DNA of 64,000 bases, taken from the NCBI RefSeq assembly GCF_002939475.1, contig NZ_PKFQ01000001.1, positions 6,383,001-6,447,000 of the forward strand. Direction: 5' to 3'. Shown here one piece after another: positions 33,318 to 42,095 of the stretch. Under the pieces are notes generated by a model that worked only from the letters and a program-made list of their open reading frames with translations, was not told the DNA's origin and searched no databases. The stretch comes from Streptomyces cinnamoneus. GTDB lineage: Bacteria > Actinomycetota > Actinomycetes > Streptomycetales > Streptomycetaceae. Within the stretch, counting starts at the first letter, position 1, and the number at the start of each line of letters is the position of its first letter. The position numbers and the translations under genes are program-made.

Positions 33318-34589
33318 ATGCCCGTCCATCAGCTATCGGATCTCATTCGTTATAGCCGCCATAACTCTCCCTTTTACTCGGCGCTCTACGCGCATCTGCC
33401 TCCGGAGGCCGACCGGCTCGCCGACCTTCCCGTCGTCGACCAGGACGCCTTCTGGAAGGCCAACACCCTCCACGGCAACCGCGTCCTGACCGGGCCCCTC
33501 GCCGAAGCGGTCGTCTACAAGACCGGCGGAACCACCGGGGCGCCGAAGTTCTCCTGCTACACCCGGGAGGAATGGCGGGAGTTCGTCACCGCCTTCGGCC
33601 AGGGGCTCGTCGAAGCGGGCCTGCGCCCCGGCCACCGGGTGGCGGACCTGTTCTACGCGGGCGAGCTCTACGCCAGCTTCCTCTTCGTCCTGGACTCGCT
33701 CGCCCACGCCCCCGTCGACAACGTGCGCCTTCCCATCGGCGGCGGGGCACCCCTGGAGACCACCGTCCCCACGCTGGAGGACTTCGCCGCCGAGGTCGTC
33801 GCGGGCACCCCGACCACCCTGTGCCGGCTCGCCGAGCACGTGATCGCGACGGGACGTCAGCTTCCCTCGGTCGAGCTGTTGTTCTTCGGCGGCGAGGCGC
33901 TCTTCGACGACCAGCGCCGTCTGCTCGCCGCCGCCTTCCCGCACGCCGAAGCGCGGTCCCTCGGCTACGCCAGCGTCGACGCCGGCCTCCTCGGCCGCCC
34001 CGTACCGGGCCCCGACCCCCGTGTGCACCGCGCCTTCACCCCGCACACCGTCGTCGAGATCCTCGACGAGACGACCGGCGAGGTCATCGACGAGCCCGGC
34101 CGCCCCGGCCGCGTCGTGGTGACCCAGCTCTACCGCAAGCTCATGCCCGTCATCCGCTACCCCGCCGGCGACCGTGCCGAATGGGCCGACCCCGAGGCCG
34201 GGCACTTCCGCATCCTCGGCCGCGCCGAGGAAGGCGTGCGGGTGGGCCCCGTGTCCCTGTACTCCCAGGACGCCCTCGACGCCGTCGCCGAGGCCGACAC
34301 CGAAGGCCGCATCACCGGCACCCAGCTCGTGGTGCGCCGCTGGGACGGCCGCGACGGGCTCGTGCTGCGCCTGGCCACCGCCCCCGGCGACGACGACCCG
34401 GCCGGCCTGGAGGTCCTCGCCAAGGCGGTCGTCACCGAGCTGGACGAAGCCCGGCCGCTGTACCCCGACAGCGTGCGCGCCGGCCACGTCCACCCGCTCG
34501 CCGTCGAGTGGGCCCGCCACGGCGACCTGGTCGTCAACCCCCGCTCCGGCAAGCTCGTCCGCGTCATCGACGAGAGGCCGACCGCATGA
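33318..34589 (+). CDS. PaaK/LuxE-like adenylate-forming enzyme
   Basis: The 423-residue enzyme is of the phenylacetate-CoA ligase-like type. It has the P-loop YKTGGTTGAPK (about residue 66), FFGGEALF, a SLGYASVDAG segment and the RYPAGDRAEW block with its Asp. The family activates carboxylic acids as acyl-AMP. ATG 33318 has AAAGG 6 nt before it. It opens an operon of five genes overlapping by 4 nt each; the stop shares ATGA with the MFS gene. Its substrate is probably an aryl or acyl acid used by the LuxC/LuxE-type enzymes downstream. Confidence 0.8.
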   Translation: MPVHQLSDLIRYSRHNSPFYSALYAHLPPEADRLADLPVVDQDAFWKANTLHGNRVLTGPLAEAVVYKTGGTTGAPKFSCYTREEWREFVTAFGQGLVEAGLRPGHRVADLFYAGELYASFLFVLDSLAHAPVDNVRLPIGGGAPLETTVPTLEDFAAEVVAGTPTTLCRLAEHVIATGRQLPSVELLFFGGEALFDDQRRLLAAAFPHAEARSLGYASVDAGLLGRPVPGPDPRVHRAFTPHTVVEILDETTGEVIDEPGRPGRVVVTQLYRKLMPVIRYPAGDRAEWADPEAGHFRILGRAEEGVRVGPVSLYSQDALDAVAEADTEGRITGTQLVVRRWDGRDGLVLRLATAPGDDDPAGLEVLAKAVVTELDEARPLYPDSVRAGHVHPLAVEWARHGDLVVNPRSGKLVRVIDERPTA

Positions 34590-35881
34590 GTTCCCCCACC
34601 ACCCCGGCGCGCCGCCTGCCGCTCGTCCTGCGCAACCGCGTCTTCGGCACGGTCTGGTTGGGCCAGGTCCTCACCCAGGCCGCGGTACGGATGTTCCAGG
34701 TCGGCGTCTCCTGGTGGCTGGTCGCCTACGCCGTCGACGGCGGCCGCGGCCTGGCCTCCGGGCTGTTCATGGCCGTCAGCACCCTGCCGGCCGTGGCCCT
34801 GGCGCCCGTCGTCGCCCGGACCGTCGCCCGCGTCAACCACCGCACGGTGCTGCGGGCCGCCGCCGGCACCGCGGCCGCGGCCGCCACGGCGCTGGCCGCC
34901 TGGGCGTACGCGAGCGACCTGCCGCTCGCCGCCGCCTACGCGGCCACGCTGGCGCTGGCCGGGTGCCAGGCGTTCTTCGACCCCTGCCTGACCACCTCCG
35001 TGCCCGAACTCGTCGACGACGAGGACATCGAGGCCGCGACCGGCTTCGAGCTGTCCACCCAGTCCCTGGCGAGCCTGGGCGGTGCCCTGCTCGGCGCGTT
35101 GATCGTCGACGGCGCCGGGATCGCCGGCCTGGCCGTCGGCTGCGCCTCGGCCTACCTGGCGGCCGCGCTGCTCCTCGCGACCGTCCGCTTCCGCTCGCAG
35201 GCCGCACCGGACGCGGCCGGCGAGGACGGCTCGGGGACGCCGCCCCGGCGGACGCTCCGTCAGATCCTGGCCGGCCTGCCCTTCGTCCGCCGCATCCTGA
35301 TCTGCTTCACCGCCGCCAACCTCTTCACCACGGCCGTCTTCGTCGTCATCCCGCTCTACACCAAGTCGGTGCTGCACGACGGCGGCGGCACCGTCGCCCT
35401 GCTGGAGGCGTCGCTCGGCACGGGCACGCTCATCGGTTCGTTCACCGGTGCGCGGGTCCCCGGCCGCCCCACCGTGCTCGGCTCGTACCTGCTGGGCGCG
35501 ATGGCCGTGGCCCTCGCGGTGCCCGGACTGGCCGCCGGACGGCCCGTGATGGCGGGCAGCCTGGTGGTGGCCGGCTGGTGCGTCGGCGTCATCGGGGTGC
35601 GCTTCGTGGCCCTGTTCCAGCGGCTCGTCCCCACGGCCGACAAGCCCGGCTTCTTCGCCGTCATGCAGGCCGTGCTGGGAGCGACCTTCCCCGTCGCCTC
35701 CCTGCTGTTCGGGCTGCTCGGCGACCACCTCTCGGCGCAGACCCTGTGCCTGGTCCAGGCGGCCGGGCTCCTGCCCGCGGCCCTCGCGCTGGCACTGCTG
35801 CGCACCGGGTCCGACAGCGCCGGCCCCGAGGAACAACCATCGGGCGCCGAACCGCTCGTGGCCACCGGAGGAGAGCGATGA
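34586..35881 (+). CDS. MFS exporter
   Basis: The 431-residue membrane protein has about 12 helices and an MFS_3/enterobactin-exporter (EntS)-like plan: FGTVWLGQVLTQAAVRMFQVGVSWW at the first helix, a central cytoplasmic loop (about 210-230) and a short hydrophilic C-terminus. It is expected to export the product of the surrounding operon. ATGA overlaps join it to both neighbours. Confidence 0.87.
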   Translation: MSSPTTPARRLPLVLRNRVFGTVWLGQVLTQAAVRMFQVGVSWWLVAYAVDGGRGLASGLFMAVSTLPAVALAPVVARTVARVNHRTVLRAAAGTAAAAATALAAWAYASDLPLAAAYAATLALAGCQAFFDPCLTTSVPELVDDEDIEAATGFELSTQSLASLGGALLGALIVDGAGIAGLAVGCASAYLAAALLLATVRFRSQAAPDAAGEDGSGTPPRRTLRQILAGLPFVRRILICFTAANLFTTAVFVVIPLYTKSVLHDGGGTVALLEASLGTGTLIGSFTGARVPGRPTVLGSYLLGAMAVALAVPGLAAGRPVMAGSLVVAGWCVGVIGVRFVALFQRLVPTADKPGFFAVMQAVLGATFPVASLLFGLLGDHLSAQTLCLVQAAGLLPAALALALLRTGSDSAGPEEQPSGAEPLVATGGER

Positions 35882-37020
35882 CCACCACCCTCGACCGCGC
35901 CACCCCGGCCGACATCGCCGACCTGCGCCAGCTCTACTACGCCGTCTACGGCCCGCACTACCCGACCGCCCTCGGCACCGACCCCGCAGAGATGTCCCGG
36001 CTGATCGCCGACCCGCACACCCTGTGGCTCGTGGCCCGCTGCACGCGCACCGGCGGCCTCGCCGGCTCGGCGGCCGTCCACGGCGAGCCCGGCAGCCGCA
36101 TCGGCCGTCTCGAAGGCCTCGCCGTGCACCCCGAGCACCGCGCCGGCGGGCTGGCCGGTGCCCTGACCGACGAACTGTGCCGGCGCACGCTCGGCGAAGG
36201 CCGCCTCGACTCCGTCTACGCCACCGTACGGACCGTCAGTGCCGGTCCCCAGCGCGTCGTCTCGCGCAACGGCTTCCGCCCCATGGGCGTCCTGCCCAAC
36301 GCCGTCGACCTCAGCAGCCGTGAAAGCCTCGCACTCTACGCGCGTCACTCTCCCGGTGTGCTGGACCGCCGCGTCCCCGTCCCCGAGGTCCCCGCACCGC
36401 TCGTCCCGCTGCTGCGCACCGCGGAGCGCACCCTGGGCGTCGACTACGCCCACACCCGCGCCACCGCACCCCTCGCGGCGCCCGGCGCGCCCCCGGCGGG
36501 GCGGCTGGAGATGATCGAGGCACCCGGCTTCGTCCGCCGCCGCTTCCACGAGCGCTTCCCCGACGCCGGCCAGTGGTTCTACCCGCTGCACACGCCCAAC
36601 GCGCTGCTGGTCGCCGACGACGGCCGCTTCGAGGTCTACGCCTACCTCAACCGCACCGGCCGCTACTGCGCCCTGGTCGCGGCCCACCCCGGCCCGGCCG
36701 CCGCCGCCGACTACCTGGAACCCATCACCCGCACCCTCACCCGGGCCGGCACGGGCTACGTCGAGGCGCTGCTGCCGCTCGCGCAGCACGGCCTGCTGTC
36801 CGCGTTCCTCGCCCAGGGCTTCATCCCCAGCGCCCTGTACCCGGCGATGCGCCCGGAGACCGACGGCGACGGCTTCCACGACTACGTGGTCATGACCCGC
36901 ACCGCCGAACAGATCGACTTCCGCGGCGTGGTCGTCGACGCCCCGCTCCAGCCCTACCTGGACGCCTACGTGTCGGCCTGGGCCGCCACCTACCTGCCCA
37001 CCCTCGAGGTCGCCCCATGA
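35878..37020 (+). CDS. GNAT-family acetyl/acyltransferase with C-terminal second GNAT-like half
   Basis: The 380-residue protein has an N-terminal GNAT domain (about 1-150). ATPADIADLRQLYYAVYG opens it, and GRLEGLAVHPEHRAGGLAGALTDELC is the acetyl-CoA-binding motif A with a modified R/QxxGxG/A loop (HRAGGLAG). The C-terminal half (about 215-375) has a weaker, GNAT-like pattern (VYAYLNRTGRYCALVAAHP, GYVEALLPL). An N-acyl or aminoacyl transfer step in the pathway is plausible; no experiment supports a specific substrate. Confidence 0.72.
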   Translation: MTTTLDRATPADIADLRQLYYAVYGPHYPTALGTDPAEMSRLIADPHTLWLVARCTRTGGLAGSAAVHGEPGSRIGRLEGLAVHPEHRAGGLAGALTDELCRRTLGEGRLDSVYATVRTVSAGPQRVVSRNGFRPMGVLPNAVDLSSRESLALYARHSPGVLDRRVPVPEVPAPLVPLLRTAERTLGVDYAHTRATAPLAAPGAPPAGRLEMIEAPGFVRRRFHERFPDAGQWFYPLHTPNALLVADDGRFEVYAYLNRTGRYCALVAAHPGPAAAADYLEPITRTLTRAGTGYVEALLPLAQHGLLSAFLAQGFIPSALYPAMRPETDGDGFHDYVVMTRTAEQIDFRGVVVDAPLQPYLDAYVSAWAATYLPTLEVAP

Positions 37021-38174
37021 ACCCGATCAACCCCCACCTCGCACCGGTCGACGTACCCGACCCGGCGGCGCTCGCCGCGGTCCAGGAACTGTGCGACCTG
37101 ACCGACCCCTACGCCGGCGGGCCGGCCGTGGACGAGCTGTTCGCCGCGGCCATGGCCGAGTCCCACGCCTGGCACGCCGAACGCTCCCCGTTCTTCCGGA
37201 GCCTGTACGAGCGCACGTCCCCGGCCGAACCGTTCCGCGCGCCCCTGGTGCACGCCAACTTCTTCAAGCGCCACGAGGTGCTGTCCATACCCCGCGACGA
37301 CGTCCATCTCCACCTGACCTCGTCCGGCACCACGGGCCAGAAGTCGCAGATGTTCTTCGACCAGTGGACCATCCGCTCCGCCCAGCGCATGGTGGCCCGC
37401 ATCTTCGAACGCAACGGCTGGATCATCCCCGACCAGCCCGTCAACTACCTGCTCTACAGCTACGAGCCCGCCCGCGACCTGAAGCTGGGCACCTCGTTCA
37501 CCGACAACTACCTGTGCGACTTCGCCCCGGCCCGCCAGGTCGAGTACGCCCTGCGCCACACCGGCAAGGGGCACGAGTTCGACCCCTTCGGCTGCGTCGC
37601 CGCCCTGCGCCGCTTCGAGCAGGACGACGCCCCCGTGCGCATCCTGGGCTTCCCCGCGTTCCTCTGGTTCACCCTGGAGCGCATGCGCGCCATGGGCCTG
37701 CCGCCCCTGCGGCTGCCCGAGGGCTCCCTGATCGTCCTGGGCGGCGGCTGGAAGGGCCACACCGACCAGCAGATCGGCAAGGACGAGCTGTACGCGCGCG
37801 TGACCGAGCAGCTGGGCATCCCCTCCGAGCGGATCCGTGACACCTTCGGTTCCGTCGAGCACTGCATCCCGTACATCGAGTGCGACCGCCACCGCCTCCA
37901 CGCCCCGGTCTGGTCACGGGTGTTCATCCGCTCCACCCGCACCCTCGAACCCCTGCCGTACGGCGAGACCGGCTACCTGCACCTCGTCTCGCCCTACATC
38001 ACCTCCGTACCGGCGCAGAGCGTCGTCATGGGCGACCTCGCCTCGCTGCACCCGGGCGAGGAGTGCGGGTGCGAGCTGAACACCCCCTGGTTCACCCTCC
38101 ACGGCCGAGCCGGGGTGAGCCGCAACAAGAGCTGCGCGGTGGCCGCCGCCGAACTGATGAAGGGCATGTCGTGA
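37017..38174 (+). CDS. LuxE-type acyl-protein synthetase
   Basis: The 385-residue protein matches LuxE. Signs are the HLTSSGTTGQKSQMFFD adenylate P-loop (about residue 100), LGGGWKG, the RIRDTFGSVEHCIPYIEC block and the C-terminal SRNKSCAVAAAELMK in which Cys373 would be the acyl-accepting cysteine. LuxE activates a fatty acid with ATP and passes the acyl group to LuxC reductase. ATG 37017 overlaps the GNAT stop and the LuxC-type gene begins inside its stop, so both should be made in step. Confidence 0.87.
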   Translation: MNPINPHLAPVDVPDPAALAAVQELCDLTDPYAGGPAVDELFAAAMAESHAWHAERSPFFRSLYERTSPAEPFRAPLVHANFFKRHEVLSIPRDDVHLHLTSSGTTGQKSQMFFDQWTIRSAQRMVARIFERNGWIIPDQPVNYLLYSYEPARDLKLGTSFTDNYLCDFAPARQVEYALRHTGKGHEFDPFGCVAALRRFEQDDAPVRILGFPAFLWFTLERMRAMGLPPLRLPEGSLIVLGGGWKGHTDQQIGKDELYARVTEQLGIPSERIRDTFGSVEHCIPYIECDRHRLHAPVWSRVFIRSTRTLEPLPYGETGYLHLVSPYITSVPAQSVVMGDLASLHPGEECGCELNTPWFTLHGRAGVSRNKSCAVAAAELMKGMS

Positions 38175-40675
38175 CGACCCCGACCGTGCAACACCACTAC
38201 TGGCAGGGCGCGTTCATCGACGACGCGGAGGCGGAGCGCCGCCTCGCGGATCTGCCCGCCGCCGTGGAGGCGGCGCTGGCCGCGCCGCTGGAGACCGAGA
38301 CGGTCCTCGCCGCCTGCGAACGGCTCGCGGCGGTCCTGGCCGACCCCGCCCACCCCACCCACCTCCGGCTGGCCGGGCACCTGCCCGAGGGCGAGGACGG
38401 CGCCCTCCTCACCGAACTGGCGGCCTTCCTCAGCCGCGCCGAGCTGACCCGCAAGCTCCGCCGCGAGCTCGGCGGCACCGCACCGCAGCGGCTGAACCGC
38501 CCCGACGCCAAGGAGACCGTCTACGAGGCCTGGGCGCCCGTCGGCATGGTCGCCCACATCGCCCCGGGCAACGCCGCCACCGTCGCACCCCTCAGCCTCG
38601 TGGAGGGCCTGCTGGCCGGCAACGTCAACGTCCTCAAGACCAGCGGCGGCGACACCCTCCTGGCCCAGCACCTGCTCGCCGAGCTCGCCGCGCTCGACCC
38701 CACGGGAGCCGTCGCCGAGCGCGTCATCGTGCTGCGCTTCTCCTCCTCCCGGCAGGACTGGCTGAGCCTGATGTGCGCGGCCGCCGACGCCGTCGCGGTC
38801 TGGGGCGGCGAGGCCGCCGTCGAGGGCGTGGCCGCCCACGTGCCGCCCGGCTGCCGCCTGGTGGAGTGGGGCCACAAGATCTCCTTCGCCTACCTCACCC
38901 GGGACGCCTGGCAGGACCCGGCCGCCCTGACCGCGCTGGCCCGCGACGTCTGCCTCCACGAGCAGCAGGCGTGCTCCAGCCCGCAGGTGGTCTACCTCGA
39001 CACCGAGGACCGCGACGAGGTCCTCGCCTTCGCCGAGCGCTTCGCGGCCGTGCTGGCGGACGTGCCGCCCGCCGAGCGTGCGGACGCCCTCGACGCCGCC
39101 GAGGAGGCCGAGCTCACCACCACCGAGCTGATCGCCCGCCTTGAGGAACACCTGGACCTCACCCGCGTCATCACCGCCCCCGACGGCTCCTGGCGCGTCA
39201 TGGCGGACACCCGGCCGGCCCTCACCGCCTCCCCGCTGCACCGCAGCGTGTGGGTCAAGCCCCTGCCCCGCAAGAGCGTTCTGCGCACGCTGCGCCCCAT
39301 GCGCCGCTACCTGCAGACCGCGGGCATCGCCGGCAGCCGCGGCGACATCGCCGAGCTGTCCCGCCTCGCCCTGGCCGCCGGCGCCACGCGCGTCACCCCG
39401 CTCGGCGAGATGCTGGGCAGCTACCCCGGCGAGCCGCACGACGGCGTCTACGCCCTCCAGCGCTACAGCCGCCGCGTGGCCGTACGGGCCGACGAGCGCT
39501 TCGCCACCACCGCCTGCCTCGACGACCTCACCCGCCCCGCGTCCTTCCCGCCGCCGGCCGGACCGCTGCTCGACAAGGCCGCCGTCCAGGAGCTCAACGA
39601 CTCCGTCGACCGCCGCGACGCCGAGCTGTACTTCCGCAGCGGCGGAAGCACCGGCACCCCCGCCCTGTCGCTGTTCACCTACGACGACTACGACACCCAG
39701 ATGCACGCCGCCGCCCGCGGCCTGCTCGCCGCCGGCTACGACCCCGCCCGCGACCGCACCGCCAACCTCTTCTACTGCGGCGGCATGTACGGCGGGTTCA
39801 TCAGCTTCTTCTCCATCCTGGAGCGGCTGGGCGGCGTCCAGATGCCGATGGCGGCCGGCACCGACCACCGCGCCACGGCCGAGGCCCTGGTCGCCTACGA
39901 GGTCGACACCCTCTTCGGCATGCCCTCCTACCTGTGGCAGCTCCTCCACGAGCAGGCGGACCTGCTGCGCTCGTACGGCGGCATCCGCAAGATCTTCTAC
40001 GGGGGCGAGCACTTCACCGCCGAACAGCGCCGCACCCTCACCGAGACCTTCGGCATCGAGGTCATCCGCTCCATCACCTACGGCAGCACCGACCTCGGCC
40101 CGCTCGGCTACCAGTGCACCGAGTCCGCCGGCGGCGTCCACCACCTGCACGCCGACCTGCACACCCTGGAGATCCTCGACGTCGACGCCGACCGGCCCGT
40201 GCCCCCGGGCGAGACCGGCCGGCTGGTCTTCACCACCCACGCCCGCCGCGGCCAGAACCTCGGCCGGTACGTCATCGGCGACCTCGGCCGCGCCCTGCCC
40301 GGCCCCTGCGCCTGCGGCAGCCGCGCCCCGCGCTTCGAGCTCCTCGGCAGGCTCGGGGACGTGATGCGGGTGGCGACGTACTTCCTCAACTACCGGCGTT
40401 TCGTCGCCATCGCGGAGGAGACCTGCGGATACGTGGGAGAGACGCAGGTGCTGCTCGCGGCGGACGGCTCCCGTGAACGGCTCACCGTGCGCGTCGAGCG
40501 CACGGACACCACCCCGGAGCGGCTGCGCGCGGCCCTCCTCGCGGGATACCCCGAGCTGCGCTCGGCCGTCGACGAGCGGTTGCTGGACCTCGCCGTGGAG
40601 ACGGCGGACCCGGCCGGCTTCGCTCGCACGGCGGCGAGCGGGAAGCTGCGGGCGGTGGTGGACAGCCGGCTGTAG
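38171..40675 (+). CDS. LuxC-type acyl reductase fused to a PaaK-like adenylation domain
   Basis: This 834-residue fusion begins with a LuxC aldehyde-dehydrogenase-fold reductase (about 1-455: AWAPVGMVAHIAPGNAATVAPLSLVEGLLAGNVNVLKTS nucleotide region in parts, catalytic Cys268 in LHEQQACSSPQ). A PaaK-like ligase domain follows (about 475-834: YFRSGGSTGTPALS P-loop, FYGGEHF, SITYGSTDLGPLG, GQNLGRYVIGDLGR). One chain can thus reduce an acyl thioester to an aldehyde and adenylate an acid. No luciferase (luxAB) is present. GTG 38171 overlaps the luxE-like stop by 4 nt. The operon ends at a hairpin just downstream. Confidence 0.85.
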   Translation: MTTPTVQHHYWQGAFIDDAEAERRLADLPAAVEAALAAPLETETVLAACERLAAVLADPAHPTHLRLAGHLPEGEDGALLTELAAFLSRAELTRKLRRELGGTAPQRLNRPDAKETVYEAWAPVGMVAHIAPGNAATVAPLSLVEGLLAGNVNVLKTSGGDTLLAQHLLAELAALDPTGAVAERVIVLRFSSSRQDWLSLMCAAADAVAVWGGEAAVEGVAAHVPPGCRLVEWGHKISFAYLTRDAWQDPAALTALARDVCLHEQQACSSPQVVYLDTEDRDEVLAFAERFAAVLADVPPAERADALDAAEEAELTTTELIARLEEHLDLTRVITAPDGSWRVMADTRPALTASPLHRSVWVKPLPRKSVLRTLRPMRRYLQTAGIAGSRGDIAELSRLALAAGATRVTPLGEMLGSYPGEPHDGVYALQRYSRRVAVRADERFATTACLDDLTRPASFPPPAGPLLDKAAVQELNDSVDRRDAELYFRSGGSTGTPALSLFTYDDYDTQMHAAARGLLAAGYDPARDRTANLFYCGGMYGGFISFFSILERLGGVQMPMAAGTDHRATAEALVAYEVDTLFGMPSYLWQLLHEQADLLRSYGGIRKIFYGGEHFTAEQRRTLTETFGIEVIRSITYGSTDLGPLGYQCTESAGGVHHLHADLHTLEILDVDADRPVPPGETGRLVFTTHARRGQNLGRYVIGDLGRALPGPCACGSRAPRFELLGRLGDVMRVATYFLNYRRFVAIAEETCGYVGETQVLLAADGSRERLTVRVERTDTTPERLRAALLAGYPELRSAVDERLLDLAVETADPAGFARTAASGKLRAVVDSRL

Positions 40676-40687
40676 ACGACGGACGGG

Positions 40688-40730
40688 GCTGCCCGGCCCG
40701 AGGCGACCGGCGCGGTCCGGGCCGGGCAGC
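40688..40730 (+). terminator. hairpin terminator of the lux-like operon
   Basis: GCTGCCCGGCCCG (40688-40700) and CGGGCCGGGCAGC (40718-40730) form a perfect 13-bp stem with a 17-nt loop, 13 nt after the last gene. Confidence 0.7.
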
Positions 40731-40785
40731 CGGGGGGTGCGAGCAGGGGGACGGCCCTGCCCGCACCCGAAGGGCGACGCGTGGG

Positions 40786-40905
40786 AAACGCGTCAATGTC
40801 CGCCTCACCTGGGGTGACGACAGCAGCCCCACGTACACCTACCTGAGTGTGCAGTCGGACCTGAGCACCAGGCTCATCTCCGACATCAAGGAGACGGACG
40901 GCTGA
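40786..40905 (+). pseudogene. orphan coding fragment (C-terminal remnant)
   Basis: One frame reads KRVNVRLTWGDDSSPTYTYL, then SVQSDLSTRLISDIKETDG and a stop. It has natural amino-acid composition, but no start codon with a ribosome site and no visible beginning. It overlaps the end of the convergent SnoaL-like gene by about 20 bp. This looks like the 3' end of a deleted gene. I do not recognise the family. Confidence 0.35.
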
Positions 40906-41320
40906 CAGACGTCAGCGGCTCGTAACAGTCGTAGTTGTGCTGGGCGACGATCCTGCCGTCGCGGAACCGGAGGAACGTGGCGATGTGGGCCCGCAGCACG
41001 TGCCCGGCGGGCAGCTCACCCAGCGGCACGGCGAGGGTGCCGGACCAGGTGACCTCCAGCGCCACCTGGTCGCCCATGGCGACGGCGTTGACCACGTCGA
41101 AGTGCTGCCGGCAGAGCACCCTGCGGCCCTGCTCCGCGGCGGCGAGGATCTCCGGCAGTTCACGGACGACGCCGTCGGGGAAGAGGGCGTTCGGCAACTC
41201 CCGGTGGACCGCGTCCTCGTGGAAGAACCGGGCGAGTTCCTCGCCGGTCGCCCAGCGCGCCACCGCCTGGTGATAGCGCACGGCCGTCTCGATGTTGGGG
41301 TGCCGCTCGAGTTCCGACAT
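40886..41320 (-). CDS. SnoaL/NTF2-like protein
   Basis: This 144-residue protein fits the NTF2-like alpha+beta cone fold: an N-terminal helix pair (IETAVRYHQAVARWATGEELARFF), the HEDAVHRELPNALFPDGVV strand-loop, and a sheet ending FLRFRDGRIVAQHNYDCYEPL. The domain is found in polyketide cyclases, hydrolases and stress proteins; function is unknown. Nine bases upstream of the ATG lies a MITE-like remnant, which therefore must hold the promoter or leader. Confidence 0.82.
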   Translation of the reverse strand: MSELERHPNIETAVRYHQAVARWATGEELARFFHEDAVHRELPNALFPDGVVRELPEILAAAEQGRRVLCRQHFDVVNAVAMGDQVALEVTWSGTLAVPLGELPAGHVLRAHIATFLRFRDGRIVAQHNYDCYEPLTSVSRPSP

Positions 41321-41329
41321 GGGGCAACT

Positions 41330-41375
41330 CTAGGGGTGTCCGATGGCCCGTGCTGCCCCAACGGACACCCCCTGG
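41330..41375. mobile_element. 46-bp MITE remnant related to the 21608-21773 element
   Basis: Left arm CTAGGGGTGTCCGATGG and right arm CCAACGGACACCCCCTGG are near-perfect inverted copies. The stretch GGCCCGTGCTG.CCCA.CGGACACCCCCT is also the right terminal repeat of the 166-bp element. So it looks like the same element with its middle deleted. Confidence 0.7.
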
Positions 41376-41435
41376 CGGCGGCCCCCACCCCCACCGGCCG
41401 GGCGGAGGAACCCGGGCCGCCGTCGTCCCGACGGA

Positions 41436-42095
41436 TCACGCCGAGCGGATGAGCTGGCTCTCCCAGGCCCAGGCCGCGATCTCGACGCGGTTGCGCAGCC
41501 CGAGCTTGGTCTGGACGCTCGCCACATGGCTCTTGACCGTGCTCAACGAGATGAACAGTTCGGCGGCGATCTCCTGGTTGGTCCGGCCCCTGGCGATGGC
41601 CTTGATGACCTCGATCTCCCGTTCGGAGAGCCGCTTCACGGGCCGGGTCGCCGTCTTCGACGGCTTCACCGGTGCCAGGTGCTGGAGGAGCCGTACCGTG
41701 ATCGACGGGGAGATCAGCGCCTCCCCGGTGCTCGCGGCCCGGACGGCCTCGATGAGCAGGGTGGGCCCCGCGTCCTTCAGGATGAAGCCGACCGCACCGG
41801 AGCGCAGCGCCCCGTAGACGTATTCGTCCAGGTCGAAGGTGGTCACGATGACCACCTGCAGGGGGTTGACGACGCCCGGGCCCGCCAGCGCACGGGTGAC
41901 CTCGATGCCGTCGAGGCGGGGCATCCGGATGTCGACGAGGCACACGTCGGGACGCAGGCGGCGGGCCAGGTCGACCGCCTCGGCCCCGTCGGCAGCCTCG
42001 GCAATCACGGTGATGTCGGGCTGGTCCTCCAGGATGAGGCGCAGACCGCTGCGCACGATCGCCTGGTCGTCGGCGATGAGGAGCTTGATGCTCAC
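41436..42095 (-). CDS. NarL/LuxR-family response regulator
   Basis: The 219-residue protein has a receiver domain (Asp9-Asp10, phospho-acceptor Asp55 in CLVDIRMP, TTFD, Lys in ILKDAGP) and a LuxR HTH (LSEREIEVIKAIARGRTNQEIAAELFISLSTVKSHVASVQTKLGLR). GTG 42095 overlaps the kinase stop. Divergent ABC-transporter genes next door suggest that it controls an antibiotic-resistance or export system. Confidence 0.9.
   Translation of the reverse strand: MSIKLLIADDQAIVRSGLRLILEDQPDITVIAEAADGAEAVDLARRLRPDVCLVDIRMPRLDGIEVTRALAGPGVVNPLQVVIVTTFDLDEYVYGALRSGAVGFILKDAGPTLLIEAVRAASTGEALISPSITVRLLQHLAPVKPSKTATRPVKRLSEREIEVIKAIARGRTNQEIAAELFISLSTVKSHVASVQTKLGLRNRVEIAAWAWESQLIRSA

Noticed and set aside
33318..40675. 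A true bacterial luminescence (lux) operon
   Set aside because: LuxC- and LuxE-type proteins are present but no LuxA, LuxB or flavin reductase; light emission is not supported.
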